A stretch of 64,000 nt of DNA from DATBHZ01 sp036557185 (lineage in GTDB: Bacteria > Actinomycetota > Acidimicrobiia > IMCC26256 > JAENVU01). Every line of letters starts with the position of its first letter. Positions within the stretch are counted from its first letter, which is position 1. The DNA is taken from contig DATBHZ010000006.1 in the NCBI GenBank assembly GCA_036557185.1, positions 1 to 64,000 of the forward strand. The letters are read 5' to 3'. This document shows, piece by piece, positions 8,605 through 16,501 of the stretch. The notes beneath the pieces were generated by a model. The model searched no databases, was not told where the DNA came from, and saw only the letters and a list, made by a program, of their open reading frames with translations. The translations under genes were made by a program, and so were the position numbers.

Positions 8605-9351
8605 CTACTGCTTCCAGCCCTCGGTGGCGCCCTTCACCATGCCGTACGGACCGGAAGGCCAGCGGAAGCAGTCGGTCATGATCTGGTCGACCTGATCACG
8701 GGTCGCGATGCCCTCCGCGACCACCCGGTCGGCCTCGCGGATCATCGCGAAGTACACGCGGTTGGCGACGAAGCCCCACGATTGCGCAGTGTCGTTCACG
8801 ACCACCGGGTTCTTCCCGCAGCGGAGCGCAACCGATGAGACGGTCTCGACCGTGTCGTCGCTCGTCATCCGGGTGCGGACGAGCTCCGCGAGCTTCATGA
8901 CCGGCGCGGGCGACGCCCAGTGCCAGCCGATGACGCGCTCGGGCCGGTCGGTCGCCGCAGCGAGCGCCTGGATCGGGAATCCCGACGAGTTCGAGCAGAG
9001 GACCGTCTCCGCCGGTGCGACGCGATCGAGGTCGCGGAAGACCTGGATCTTGAGCGCGAGCCGCTCGGGCACCGCTTCCACGATCAGGTCGGTGCCGGCC
9101 GCTTCCTCGAAGGAGTCGACGAATGCAAGGCGGGTGATCGCTGCGTCGGCCTCGTCACGCGTGAGCTTGCCCCGCTCGACCGCGGCATCGATCCCGTAGC
9201 GTCCACCGACGGCGTGCTGCTTCCCCGCCTCGAGCGCGCTCGGATCGATGTCGTAGCAGACCACTTCGAAACCGGCGATCGCGCACACCTGCGCGATGCC
9301 GCCTCCCATGACACCGGCGCCCAGCACGCCGATGCTGCGCACCTCGCTCAT
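8605..9351 (-). CDS. 3-hydroxyacyl-CoA dehydrogenase (short C-terminus)
   Basis: NAD-dependent oxidation of 3-hydroxyacyl-CoA (FadB2/Hbd type). The Rossmann motif GVLGAGVMGGGIAQ is at the N-terminus. The serine, histidine and asparagine positions of the active site are visible in CSNSSGFP, GWHWASPAPVMKLAE and GFVANRVY. At 248 residues it is about 35 shorter than usual: the helical dimerisation domain stops soon after FRWPSGPYGMVKG. The start ATG 9351 forms an ATGA overlap with the Zincin_2 gene. The gene could still be active, but its substrate and dimer contacts are probably altered. Confidence 0.85.
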   Translation of the reverse strand: MSEVRSIGVLGAGVMGGGIAQVCAIAGFEVVCYDIDPSALEAGKQHAVGGRYGIDAAVERGKLTRDEADAAITRLAFVDSFEEAAGTDLIVEAVPERLALKIQVFRDLDRVAPAETVLCSNSSGFPIQALAAATDRPERVIGWHWASPAPVMKLAELVRTRMTSDDTVETVSSVALRCGKNPVVVNDTAQSWGFVANRVYFAMIREADRVVAEGIATRDQVDQIMTDCFRWPSGPYGMVKGATEGWKQ

Positions 9352-10697
9352 GGATCTCCGCTCTCGCGGGGGATGTCGATGCGCGCGAGCCACAGGCCCG
9401 GCGCGTCGAGCTCGTTGGGCGTGGGGAACAGGCGCTCATCGTCCCACAGGCGGTTGAGGCCTTCCGTGCCCGCGCGCTCGATCACGCCGCGACAGAACGC
9501 CTGGCCCAGCTCGTAGTGCTCCCGGTCGAGCCGCATGCCGAGCAGCCCTTCGATGAACCGGCCCGCCTCGCCGCGCTCGACGTGGTGACGCTGGATCGCC
9601 TCGTGGATGCGCGCGAAGTCGGGGACCATCCGTTCCCCGATGCGCTCCATCATCACGTCGGCGTAGCCCTCGAGCACCAGCGAGTACCGCTGGATGCTCG
9701 CGAGCACCTCGAGCTGCCGATCCGACTGCATCGCGCCGAGGATCGCCTCGGGGTGTTCCGCCACCTTCGAGAACGCCTCCGGGTCGGTCGGATCGAGGTT
9801 GCCGAACTGCTCCTCGAAGGCTCGGGGATCCAGCTCGTACGAGGAGACGTAGTCGACGGCGAGCCGGACCATCCGCTCCTGCACCCAGTGCACCTGGCGC
9901 TGGCCGGCGCGCAGGAGCTCGTGGAGCGCCAAGTAGAAGCGGAGGTCACGACGTTCGAGGGACCAGGCGGATTCGAAGGCCTCGAGGTTGGGGACCACGA
10001 AGAGCAGCGTCGGCACGTCGTCGGTCGGGAGCGGGAGGTCGTACCGGCCGAGCGCGTGCTGCGCGAGGTATCCGATCATCGATCCCGACTGCACCCCCAG
10101 CAGCACGGGGGCGAGCATGGTGAAGATGCCGGCGAGCTGCTCGCCGCTCGCTCCGAAGATGCCCATCGCGGAGAGGTCCTCGGGATCGGACGGGAACGCC
10201 GGCGCGTCCTGCAGTGAGGGGCCGAGGCCCTCCGCCTCGCCCCCCTCCGTGAGCGCCTCGCGCATCCGGATCGCCAGCGCCTCGAGGACAGGCTTGAGCG
10301 CGGCGAGGTGGATGTCGGCCCACTCGCGCCGGTTTGTCGCGCGCACCCGCATCGCGAGCCCCGCGCCGAGCCCGGTGGCGGCGACCACCTGGCTCTCGGC
10401 GGCGCTCGCGAGGTCCTGGAGCTCGGAGGCCGCTCCCGCCGCTACCGGAGCCTCCTGCTCCTCTCCTTCGAGCGCGACGACACCCGCGACCTGATGCGCG
10501 ATGTCCCAGTTCACAGGGCCCGAGGAGTGGAGCATCCCCATCAGCGCGCCGAGATCGAGCTGCGAGAAGTCGATGCCGCCGAACTGGGCGCTCAGCTGCT
10601 CGCCGAAGATGTCCTCGTCGCGATCGGGGCGGTCGTGCCTGCCGTCGTCGTCACCCGCGTCGTCGTCAGGACCGCCAGGTTGAGGAACGTCGGTCAC
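9348..10697 (-). CDS. Zincin_2 (DUF2342) family protein with degenerate zinc motif
   Basis: A 449-residue actinobacterial protein resembling the Zincin_2/DUF2342 group, often annotated as a zinc-dependent metalloprotease or as associated with F420 biosynthesis. An acidic N-terminus (DDDAGDDDGRHDRPD) precedes the conserved block FGGIDFSQLDLGALMGML, and the expected metal helix is YLALHELLRAGQRQVHW. Relatives as I recall them carry HExxH here; this protein has HELLR, so one zinc ligand is missing. The start is GTG 10697, six bases from a TAGACT box. It is the first gene of a unit with the dehydrogenase and GT-C genes. Confidence 0.75.
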   Translation of the reverse strand: MTDVPQPGGPDDDAGDDDGRHDRPDRDEDIFGEQLSAQFGGIDFSQLDLGALMGMLHSSGPVNWDIAHQVAGVVALEGEEQEAPVAAGAASELQDLASAAESQVVAATGLGAGLAMRVRATNRREWADIHLAALKPVLEALAIRMREALTEGGEAEGLGPSLQDAPAFPSDPEDLSAMGIFGASGEQLAGIFTMLAPVLLGVQSGSMIGYLAQHALGRYDLPLPTDDVPTLLFVVPNLEAFESAWSLERRDLRFYLALHELLRAGQRQVHWVQERMVRLAVDYVSSYELDPRAFEEQFGNLDPTDPEAFSKVAEHPEAILGAMQSDRQLEVLASIQRYSLVLEGYADVMMERIGERMVPDFARIHEAIQRHHVERGEAGRFIEGLLGMRLDREHYELGQAFCRGVIERAGTEGLNRLWDDERLFPTPNELDAPGLWLARIDIPRESGDP

Positions 10698-10703
10698 GCG
10701 GCC

Positions 10704-10709
10704 AGTCTA
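10704..10709 (-). promoter_or_regulatory. -10 element of the Zincin_2 operon
   Basis: TAGACT on the minus strand, six bases before GTG 10697. The same bases overlap the Shine-Dalgarno AGGAG (10709-10713) of the divergent epimerase gene. Confidence 0.45.
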
Positions 10710-10717
10710 GGAGTGCC

Positions 10718-11758
10718 ATGCAGCCGTCGATCCTCGCCGTCACCGGTGTCTCGGGCTTCCTCGGACAGCGCTTGCTGCGCCGGCTCAACGCGGATCCGGC
10801 CGTGGGCCGGATCGTCGGTCTCGACGTCCGCGACCCGGCGCGTCGCACGAGCAAGCTCGAGCATCACCGCGTCGACATCGCGGGACACGACCTCAAACCG
10901 TTGCTCGAGGAAGTCGAGACGCTCGTCCACCTTGCTGCCGTCGTCGATCCGATCGCGGACGACAGGTTGATGGCGCGCGTGAACGTCGAGGGCACGCGAC
11001 GCGTGCTCGAAGCGGCAGCCGACGTCGGCGTGCGGAAGTTGGTGCGCGTGTCTACGGCGGCCGCGTACGGCGCGTGGCCGACGAACCCGCTCCCGATCAC
11101 GGAGGAGCGCCCGCTGCGACCGAATCCGGGGTTCGGTCCCGCGCTCCAGGCGGCCGAGACCGAGCGGCTGCTCCGGGTCTGGCACGACGATCATCCGGGG
11201 GTCGTGGTCACGACGCTGCGCGCGGCCCCGATGCTCGGTTCCGGCGCCACGCACCTGTGGTCGCGTTTGATCTGCGCGCCGGGCCGGTTGCGTGTGCGCG
11301 GCGGGGAGGCGCCCGTCCAGGTGGTCCACGTCGACGACGCGGTCACTGCGGTCGAGCTCGTCGTCCGGGAGGACCATGCGGGCGTGTTCAACGTTGCCTG
11401 CGAGGGCTGGCTCGACGCAGATGCTGTCGCGGCGCTGGTGCCCGCGCCCGCGATGCCCGCGATCCCGGGCGACATACTCCGGCGCGGTCTCGCGCGCCTC
11501 TGGCGCAGCGGCATCGGCGAGCTACCGCCGGCGGTCGTGCCCTACCTCACCTACCCGTGGGTCATCGCCAGTGACAAGCTGCGCGCGATCGGCTGGGAGC
11601 CCGCCTACTCCAACGAAGAGACGATCCTCGAGACCCTCGATGCGCGTCCGAGCGCGCGTGTGCCCGCTGCCAAGTCGATTGCGATCGCGGCTGCCGCTTC
11701 GGCGGCCGGCCTCGGCGCGGGGTTGACCGCGCGGGCGCTCAGGCGCCGGTCGGGCTGA
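10718..11758 (+). CDS. NAD-dependent epimerase/dehydratase (extended SDR)
   Basis: A 346-residue extended short-chain dehydrogenase. The NAD-binding glycine motif GVSGFLG is at residues 9-15, and the fold continues through LVHLAAVVDP and the catalytic STAAAYG region. The usual YxxxK is not obvious: the expected position reads FGPALQAAE, so catalysis is uncertain. The C-terminus carries an alanine-rich hydrophobic segment and a basic tail (TARALRRRSG), suggesting membrane attachment. ATG 10718 follows AGGAG by four bases. The gene ends inside the convergent AhbAB gene (20-base overlap). The substrate is unknown. Confidence 0.8.
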   Translation: MQPSILAVTGVSGFLGQRLLRRLNADPAVGRIVGLDVRDPARRTSKLEHHRVDIAGHDLKPLLEEVETLVHLAAVVDPIADDRLMARVNVEGTRRVLEAAADVGVRKLVRVSTAAAYGAWPTNPLPITEERPLRPNPGFGPALQAAETERLLRVWHDDHPGVVVTTLRAAPMLGSGATHLWSRLICAPGRLRVRGGEAPVQVVHVDDAVTAVELVVREDHAGVFNVACEGWLDADAVAALVPAPAMPAIPGDILRRGLARLWRSGIGELPPAVVPYLTYPWVIASDKLRAIGWEPAYSNEETILETLDARPSARVPAAKSIAIAAAASAAGLGAGLTARALRRRSG

Positions 11759-12800
11759 GGTGCCGGTCGCGCCACTCGTCCCAGTCCGGCGTGAAGTAGC
11801 GCACGCGAACCTTCTTGTACTCCTTGACCGACCAGAGCAGCGCGTGCTCGTCGATGCCCGTCTCCGCGCGGATCGCCTCGATCGTCGCCTCGCACTCCCG
11901 CGCAGACATGCCGTGCACCATCGTGAAGACGGTGTACGGCCAGTCCTCGTACGTCGGACGCCGGTAGCAGTGGGACACCGCGGCGAACGACGCCATCTGC
12001 GGCCCGATCTCCTCGAGCTGATCCTCCGGAACCGCCCACACGCCCATCGCGTTCGCCTTGAAGCCCGCGTTGCGGTGGTTCATGACGGCGGCGAAGCGGC
12101 GCATCAGCTTCCGCTCCTTGAAGGAGGCGAGCGCGCCGAGGACCTCTGCCTCGGTGCAGCCGATCCGCTCTGCCTGGGCGGCGAAGGGGCGCTCCTCGAG
12201 TGGTAGGTCCTCCTGCACGACGCGGATGGTCGCAACCTCGAGGTCGCTCAGCTCGGGTGCGGGCATGTGCGCCCGGCGCTCCGGCTTCTCGTGCTCGAGC
12301 ACCTCGGTCTTCGCGTCGGCAGCCGTCTTGCCGGTCATGTCGAGCTTGACGCCGATCTTGTAGAGCTTGAGCGTCGGGAGCGGGCGTGTGACGAGCGATC
12401 CGGACTCGCGGTGCAGCACGTCGAGGTGCGCTTCGAAGTCCTCACCCGGAGGCGTGGCGAGCGTGTACCAGAGGTTGTACGCGTGGTTGCGCTTGTAGTT
12501 GTGGCTCACGCCGGGATGCGCGCTGATCACGGCCGCTGCCTCGTCGACGCGCTCGGGTTCGATCTTCGCTGCGACGAGCGCGGACGAGTAGCCGAGCGCC
12601 CTCGTGTCGAAGATGGCCGAGAGCTGCCGGAGGACACCCATCTCCTTGACCCGCGCAACCCTCGCGAGCAGGTCCTCCTCGCCGGTGCCGAGCCGCTTGG
12701 CGAGCGCAGCGTAGGGGCGTGACTCGAGCGGGAAGTCCCATTGCACCGCGTTCAGCAGCGCACGGTCGTCCTCGTGCAGCTCCGGGGTCTCGCTCTCCAC
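11739..12800 (-). CDS. ahbAB: Siroheme decarboxylase, AhbA-AhbB fusion (Lrp/AsnC-like repeats)
   Basis: A 353-residue protein made of two tandem Lrp/AsnC-like modules (about 1-165 and 185-353), each with a winged-helix half and a RAM-like half. The motifs SHNYKRNHAYNLWYTL in the first copy and SHCYRRPTYEDWPYTVF in the second match siroheme decarboxylase (AhbA/AhbB, NirDLGH) rather than DNA-binding Lrp regulators. These enzymes remove two acetate carboxylates from siroheme to give didecarboxysiroheme for heme or heme d1 synthesis. Automatic pipelines often call them transcriptional regulators. No other ahb or nir gene is in the window. The start is GTG 12800. Confidence 0.8.
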   Translation of the reverse strand: MESETPELHEDDRALLNAVQWDFPLESRPYAALAKRLGTGEEDLLARVARVKEMGVLRQLSAIFDTRALGYSSALVAAKIEPERVDEAAAVISAHPGVSHNYKRNHAYNLWYTLATPPGEDFEAHLDVLHRESGSLVTRPLPTLKLYKIGVKLDMTGKTAADAKTEVLEHEKPERRAHMPAPELSDLEVATIRVVQEDLPLEERPFAAQAERIGCTEAEVLGALASFKERKLMRRFAAVMNHRNAGFKANAMGVWAVPEDQLEEIGPQMASFAAVSHCYRRPTYEDWPYTVFTMVHGMSARECEATIEAIRAETGIDEHALLWSVKEYKKVRVRYFTPDWDEWRDRHLSPTGA

Positions 12801-12851
12801 GGTCCCATTCTCGCGCCCGACGACCGTCGCCGTCGGCTCGGGCGAACGGGT

Positions 12852-14042
12852 TCAGTGAGCGCTCGAAAGCGCCGTGGTGGTTGCCGCCGTCGCGGAGCCG
12901 GGTTCCTCCGTGAAGCGGCCCAGCGTGACCGCGAGGTTCAGCTTCTTGCCGCCGCGGGTCACCGACAGGGTCACCTCGTCACCGGCGCGGTGCCGTTGCA
13001 CCTCGTAGACCAGGCTGGCCGAATCGGGGACGCGCACGGCGTTCACCGCGACGATGACGTCGCCGACCTCCACCTTGGCCTTCGCCGCCGGACTCCCCGT
13101 CGGCACCGAGGAGACGCGCACGCCTCCGCCGCCGCCGCCGTCGTCCGTCGCGCGGATCCCGAGCTCACCGTGCTCGACGTGTCCGCTGTCGGCGAGCTGG
13201 TCGAGCACGCTGCGCGCCATGTCGGCGGGCGTCGCGAGCGCGCCGGCTCCGCCGTGCACCGGACCCGCGAGCAAGCCCACGAGCCGGCCGGCGCTGTCGA
13301 GCAGAGCGCCTCCGCGTGCGGTGTCGGGCATCGGCGTGTTCGTGGTGATGAGGTTCGGTTTGCTCACGCCCGAGCCGTCGTCGGACCAGCCACCGAGCGA
13401 CGACACCACACCCGACGTCACGAACGGGCCGGTGCCCGATCCGCCCCCGATCGCCACGATCCAGGTGCCGGAGCGCACGTCGTCGTCGGAGGCGAGGCTC
13501 GCGGGGTCGAGCCCGTGCGAGTCGAACTGCAGCACCACCAAGCCCGTGATGTCGTCCTTGCCCAGGACGCTGGCCGGGCGCGAGCCCCCGTTGTTGTCGA
13601 CCACCCGCATCGAGGTGGCCCCCTCGATCGCCTCGGTCGTGGTGAGCAGATCGCCCGGCGCGACGACGACCCCCGAGGCGCGGCGGGTCCCGAAGGGCGT
13701 GACAGCGAGGAGTCCGACCACGCTGTGGCCGGCGACGGCGGCGATCCGCTCGGCGGCATCGGTCTCGTTGTTCCGCTCCGCCGAGGACTGGGACTGCGCG
13801 GAGTCGGACCCGCCCAGGAGCCCTGCGATGCCGAGGACGGCGACCATCGTCAACGCGCCGACGATGCCCGCGCCGAGGGCGAGCGCGATGTCGCGCCCGC
13901 GTGACCTTCCGGGCACGCGGGGCCGCCCAGCGCGTCCGCTGGACGCGCGTGCGAACATCTCGGTCGGGTGTACCCAGGGCCGGTCGAGTGGATGCGGTGG
14001 CGGCCCGGCCGCGCCCTCGTCGTCGGGCTCGTCGCTGGGCAT
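12852..14042 (-). CDS. Membrane-anchored S1C/HtrA-like PDZ protein with lost catalytic triad
   Basis: A 396-residue protein: cytoplasmic tail, one transmembrane segment (about 51-77), a trypsin-like double barrel (about 95-270) and a C-terminal PDZ domain (about 295-380). The fold is recognisable as HtrA/DegP, but the triad positions are replaced: the His site reads TTTEAI (Glu137), the Asp site TGLVVLQF (Gly167) and the nucleophile site DTARGGAL (Arg243 for Ser). It is therefore predicted to be a non-catalytic scaffold or sensor outside the membrane. The start ATG 14042 lies seven bases from a TACACT box. It is divergent from moaE. Confidence 0.85.
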   Translation of the reverse strand: MPSDEPDDEGAAGPPPHPLDRPWVHPTEMFARASSGRAGRPRVPGRSRGRDIALALGAGIVGALTMVAVLGIAGLLGGSDSAQSQSSAERNNETDAAERIAAVAGHSVVGLLAVTPFGTRRASGVVVAPGDLLTTTEAIEGATSMRVVDNNGGSRPASVLGKDDITGLVVLQFDSHGLDPASLASDDDVRSGTWIVAIGGGSGTGPFVTSGVVSSLGGWSDDGSGVSKPNLITTNTPMPDTARGGALLDSAGRLVGLLAGPVHGGAGALATPADMARSVLDQLADSGHVEHGELGIRATDDGGGGGGVRVSSVPTGSPAAKAKVEVGDVIVAVNAVRVPDSASLVYEVQRHRAGDEVTLSVTRGGKKLNLAVTLGRFTEEPGSATAATTTALSSAH

Positions 14043-14049
14043 GGCGCGG

Positions 14050-14055
14050 AGTGTA
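14050..14055 (-). promoter_or_regulatory. -10 element of the HtrA-like gene
   Basis: TACACT on the minus strand, seven bases before ATG 14042. Confidence 0.45.
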
Positions 14056-14134
14056 CCGACGCATCTGCCCGATTTTCGGGCGCCCCGAGCCGCGAGATGC
14101 AGCTCCGCACGGAGCTCTCCCGCGATGCGGTCCC

Positions 14135-14140
14135 TACAAT
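14135..14140 (+). promoter_or_regulatory. -10 element of the moaE-mreB unit
   Basis: TACAAT overlaps the in-frame ATG at 14139 and lies seven bases before the in-frame GTG 14148. If it is the -10 box, translation must start at the GTG. Confidence 0.45.
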
Positions 14141-14147
14141 GTCGACC

Positions 14148-14606
14148 GTGCCGATCCCCGCTGACACCCGAGATTGGGTGGCGCTCTACGACGCGTCGTT
14201 GCCGGTCGATGAGGCCGTCGCGTGGGCCACCGTGCCCAGTGCAGGGGCTGTGGTCACGTTCACCGGCGTCGTGCGCGAGGAGTCCGACGGACGAGCGGGT
14301 GTGAGGTTGCTCGAGTACGAGGCCTACGAGGGCCAGGCGGAGCGCGTGATGACCGAGATCGTCCGGGATGCGCGGGTGCGCTGGCCGGAGCTCGCGCGGG
14401 TCGCCCTGCTGCACCGGACGGGTGTTGTCGGTCTGCAAGAGCCGTCGGTCGCGGTGGTCGTCTCGTCACCGCACCGCGACGCCGCGTTCGAGGCGGCGCG
14501 GTACTGCATCGACATTCTCAAGGTCTCTGTCCCGATCTGGAAGCGCGAGCATTGGGCACAGGGTGCCGACTGGGCCGAGCAGGCCGTACCGATCGAGGCA
14601 ACGTGA
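14148..14606 (+). CDS. moaE: Molybdopterin synthase catalytic subunit
   Basis: MoaE transfers sulfur from thiocarboxylated MoaD to precursor Z (cPMP) to form molybdopterin. The family motifs are visible: TFTGVVREES near the start, LEYEAYEGQA in the middle, SSPHRDAAFEAARYCID, and the C-terminal KVSVPIWKREHW with its active-site lysines. I chose GTG 14148 (152 residues) because a TACAAT box overlaps the alternative ATG 14139. The stop overlaps the next gene by GTGA. No moaD, moaA or moaC is nearby, so pathway genes are scattered. Confidence 0.9.
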   Translation: MPIPADTRDWVALYDASLPVDEAVAWATVPSAGAVVTFTGVVREESDGRAGVRLLEYEAYEGQAERVMTEIVRDARVRWPELARVALLHRTGVVGLQEPSVAVVVSSPHRDAAFEAARYCIDILKVSVPIWKREHWAQGADWAEQAVPIEAT

Positions 14607-14776
14607 GCTTTCTCCTTCTCGCGGTTGTGCTGATCGTGATCGGCGTCAGCGTGGTGATCATCCGCAACCGCCGACCGAGTGGCATCGATTCCGGGATTGC
14701 CGAGTTCGAGGCACGACGCGACGCGTTGGCGCCGGATGAAGATCCACCGCAATCGAGGAGCCGCCGGTCTGGCTAG
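14603..14776 (+). CDS. Small single-pass membrane protein (57 aa)
   Basis: A short gene starting GTG 14603 in a GTGA overlap with moaE. Residues 3-21 form one hydrophobic helix (FLLLAVVLIVIGVSVVII), followed by a charged tail (RNRRPSG, later EARRDALAPDEDPP). Its stop overlaps the proposed mreB start, so it is held between two translationally coupled genes. I do not recognise a family. Position and topology suggest an envelope or cytoskeleton accessory protein, but that is inference. Confidence 0.65.
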   Translation: MSFLLLAVVLIVIGVSVVIIRNRRPSGIDSGIAEFEARRDALAPDEDPPQSRSRRSG

Positions 14777-15767
14777 AGACCTCGCGATCGACCTCGGTAC
14801 TGCGAACACGCTGGTGTACTCGCGCGGCCAGGGCATCATCCTCAACGAGCCGACCGTCATCGCGCTCAACAGCCGTAGCCAGGACGTCCTCGCCATGGGG
14901 CACGAGGCGTGGCAGATGATCGGGCGCACACCCGGCTACATCGTCGCCGTCCGGCCGTTGCGCGGCGGTGCCATCACCGACTTCGACATCACCCAGCGCA
15001 TGATCCGGCTCCTGTTCCAGCGCGCCGGCGTGTCGCGGCTTTATCGCGCCCGTGTGCTCATCTGCGTGCCCTCCGCGATCACGCACGTCGAGCAGCGTGC
15101 CGTGCTCGAAGCGGCGAGGCGCGCCGGTGCGGCGACGACGTTCCTGATCGAGCAGCCGATGGCCGCCGCGATCGGCGCCGGGCTGCCCATCCACGAGCCG
15201 ATGGGCAGCATGGTCGTCGACGTCGGAGGAGGCACGACCGAGGTTGCCGTCATCTCACTCGGCGGCGTCGTCGCGCTCGAGGCGGTGCGCGTCGGCTCCT
15301 TCGACATCGATGCCGCGATCCAGTCGTACGTGCGCCGCGAGTACGGGATCGCCGTCGGGGAGCGCACGGCGGAGGAGATCAAGCTCGCCATCGGGTCGGC
15401 CTTCCCGACACCGGACGAGTACAAGGCCGAGGTGCGCGGCCGCGATCTCATGACCGGGCTCCCGAAGACGATCATCCTCTCCCCTGAAGAGGTTCGCGAG
15501 GCGATCGAGGAGCAGGTGCGCGCGATCTGCGACGCGGTGATCGCTGCGCTCTCGCAGACGCCGCCGGAGCTCGCGCAAGACCTGATCACACACGGCATCA
15601 ACCTCGTCGGTGGCGGCGGGATGCTGCGCGGCCTCGACCTCCGGATCGCCCAGGAAACTGCCCTGCCCGTGCACCTGGTCGACGCGCCCCTCGAATGCGT
15701 CGTGCTCGGCGCCGGTCGCTGCCTGGAGTCGTTCGACCGGCTCAAGGACATGTTCATGAGCCGATAG
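14769..15767 (+). CDS. mreB: Rod-shape cytoskeletal protein MreB/Mbl
   Basis: A bacterial actin that polymerises on the inner membrane and guides cell-wall synthesis. The phosphate-1 loop ARDLAIDLGTANTLVY opens the protein, the phosphate-2 region is VVDVGGGTTEVAVISLGG, and the adenosine motif is HGINLVGGGGMLRGLD. I place the start at CTG 14769: it aligns with the usual MARDLAIDLGT terminus, is preceded by GAGGAG with eight bases of spacing, and overlaps the previous stop by eight bases. ATG 14736 is the conventional alternative (11 more residues, no ribosome-binding site). There is no mreC or mreD beside it. Confidence 0.93.
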   Translation: MARDLAIDLGTANTLVYSRGQGIILNEPTVIALNSRSQDVLAMGHEAWQMIGRTPGYIVAVRPLRGGAITDFDITQRMIRLLFQRAGVSRLYRARVLICVPSAITHVEQRAVLEAARRAGAATTFLIEQPMAAAIGAGLPIHEPMGSMVVDVGGGTTEVAVISLGGVVALEAVRVGSFDIDAAIQSYVRREYGIAVGERTAEEIKLAIGSAFPTPDEYKAEVRGRDLMTGLPKTIILSPEEVREAIEEQVRAICDAVIAALSQTPPELAQDLITHGINLVGGGGMLRGLDLRIAQETALPVHLVDAPLECVVLGAGRCLESFDRLKDMFMSR

Positions 15768-15789
15768 CCACACCGGCTGCCGGGCGCGG

Positions 15790-16431
15790 CTAGAGCAGGT
15801 CCTCGGCGGCCTGGCGCGTCTGCCAGTCGGAGTCGGTGAGCGCGCGCTGGAGGGCTGCCTCGACTTCGGGGCCGTCGTACTGCGCGAGCGCCAGCACCGC
15901 TCGCCGCCTCACCTGCGGGCGGTCGGTGCACGCGCGGAGGATCGCCGGGAGACCTACCGGGTCGCCGATCGCTCCGAGGGCGGCGACGGCCGCTTCGCGC
16001 ACGAGCGGGTCGGGGTGGGCGCCGGCAGTTCGGGCGAGCGCACCCGCGACGCTCGCCGTGCTCGCCCAGGGGATCTCGCCGAGCGCCCAGGCTGCAGACT
16101 CCGCGACGAGCGCGTCGTCGTCATCGAGCGTGCGCACGAGCTGTTGCGCGTCGTTGGTCTCGTCGAGCTCCGCGCGCAGGGCCAGCGGTGCGAGCGTTGC
16201 GGCGTGCCGCCGGACCGCGGGGTCGGCGTCGCGTACGCCCGCCTGCCACGCTGCGCGCGCATCGTTTGCTCCTCCTGCGCGTGCCACCGCGCCGAGCGCG
16301 CTCCGCCGCAACCGGGCGTCAGGAGAATTCTGGATGACGCCGAGCAGCTCCTCGGCGTCGCTGTCGCTCAGCTCGCCCGCGGCTGCGAGCGCCGCATAGC
16401 GGGCGGCGGTGTCGATCGAGCGCGGCTCCAT
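15790..16431 (-). CDS. HEAT-repeat protein
   Basis: A 213-residue alpha-solenoid of about six HEAT/armadillo-type repeats. Recurrent cores include RRSALGAVARAGG, VRRHAATLAPLAL, VAESAAWALGEI, VREAAVAALGAIGD and RRRAVLALAQYDG. Such proteins are binding platforms and no catalytic residues are expected. It converges with mreB (22-base gap) and diverges from the sortase gene. The partner is unknown. Confidence 0.8.
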   Translation of the reverse strand: MEPRSIDTAARYAALAAAGELSDSDAEELLGVIQNSPDARLRRSALGAVARAGGANDARAAWQAGVRDADPAVRRHAATLAPLALRAELDETNDAQQLVRTLDDDDALVAESAAWALGEIPWASTASVAGALARTAGAHPDPLVREAAVAALGAIGDPVGLPAILRACTDRPQVRRRAVLALAQYDGPEVEAALQRALTDSDWQTRQAAEDLL

Positions 16432-16501
16432 CGCATCTCCCGGTGGCGTCTCCGGTGGCGTGACTACAGGGTCTCACCCGACGCGCCGATGCATCGAGCT
16501 G

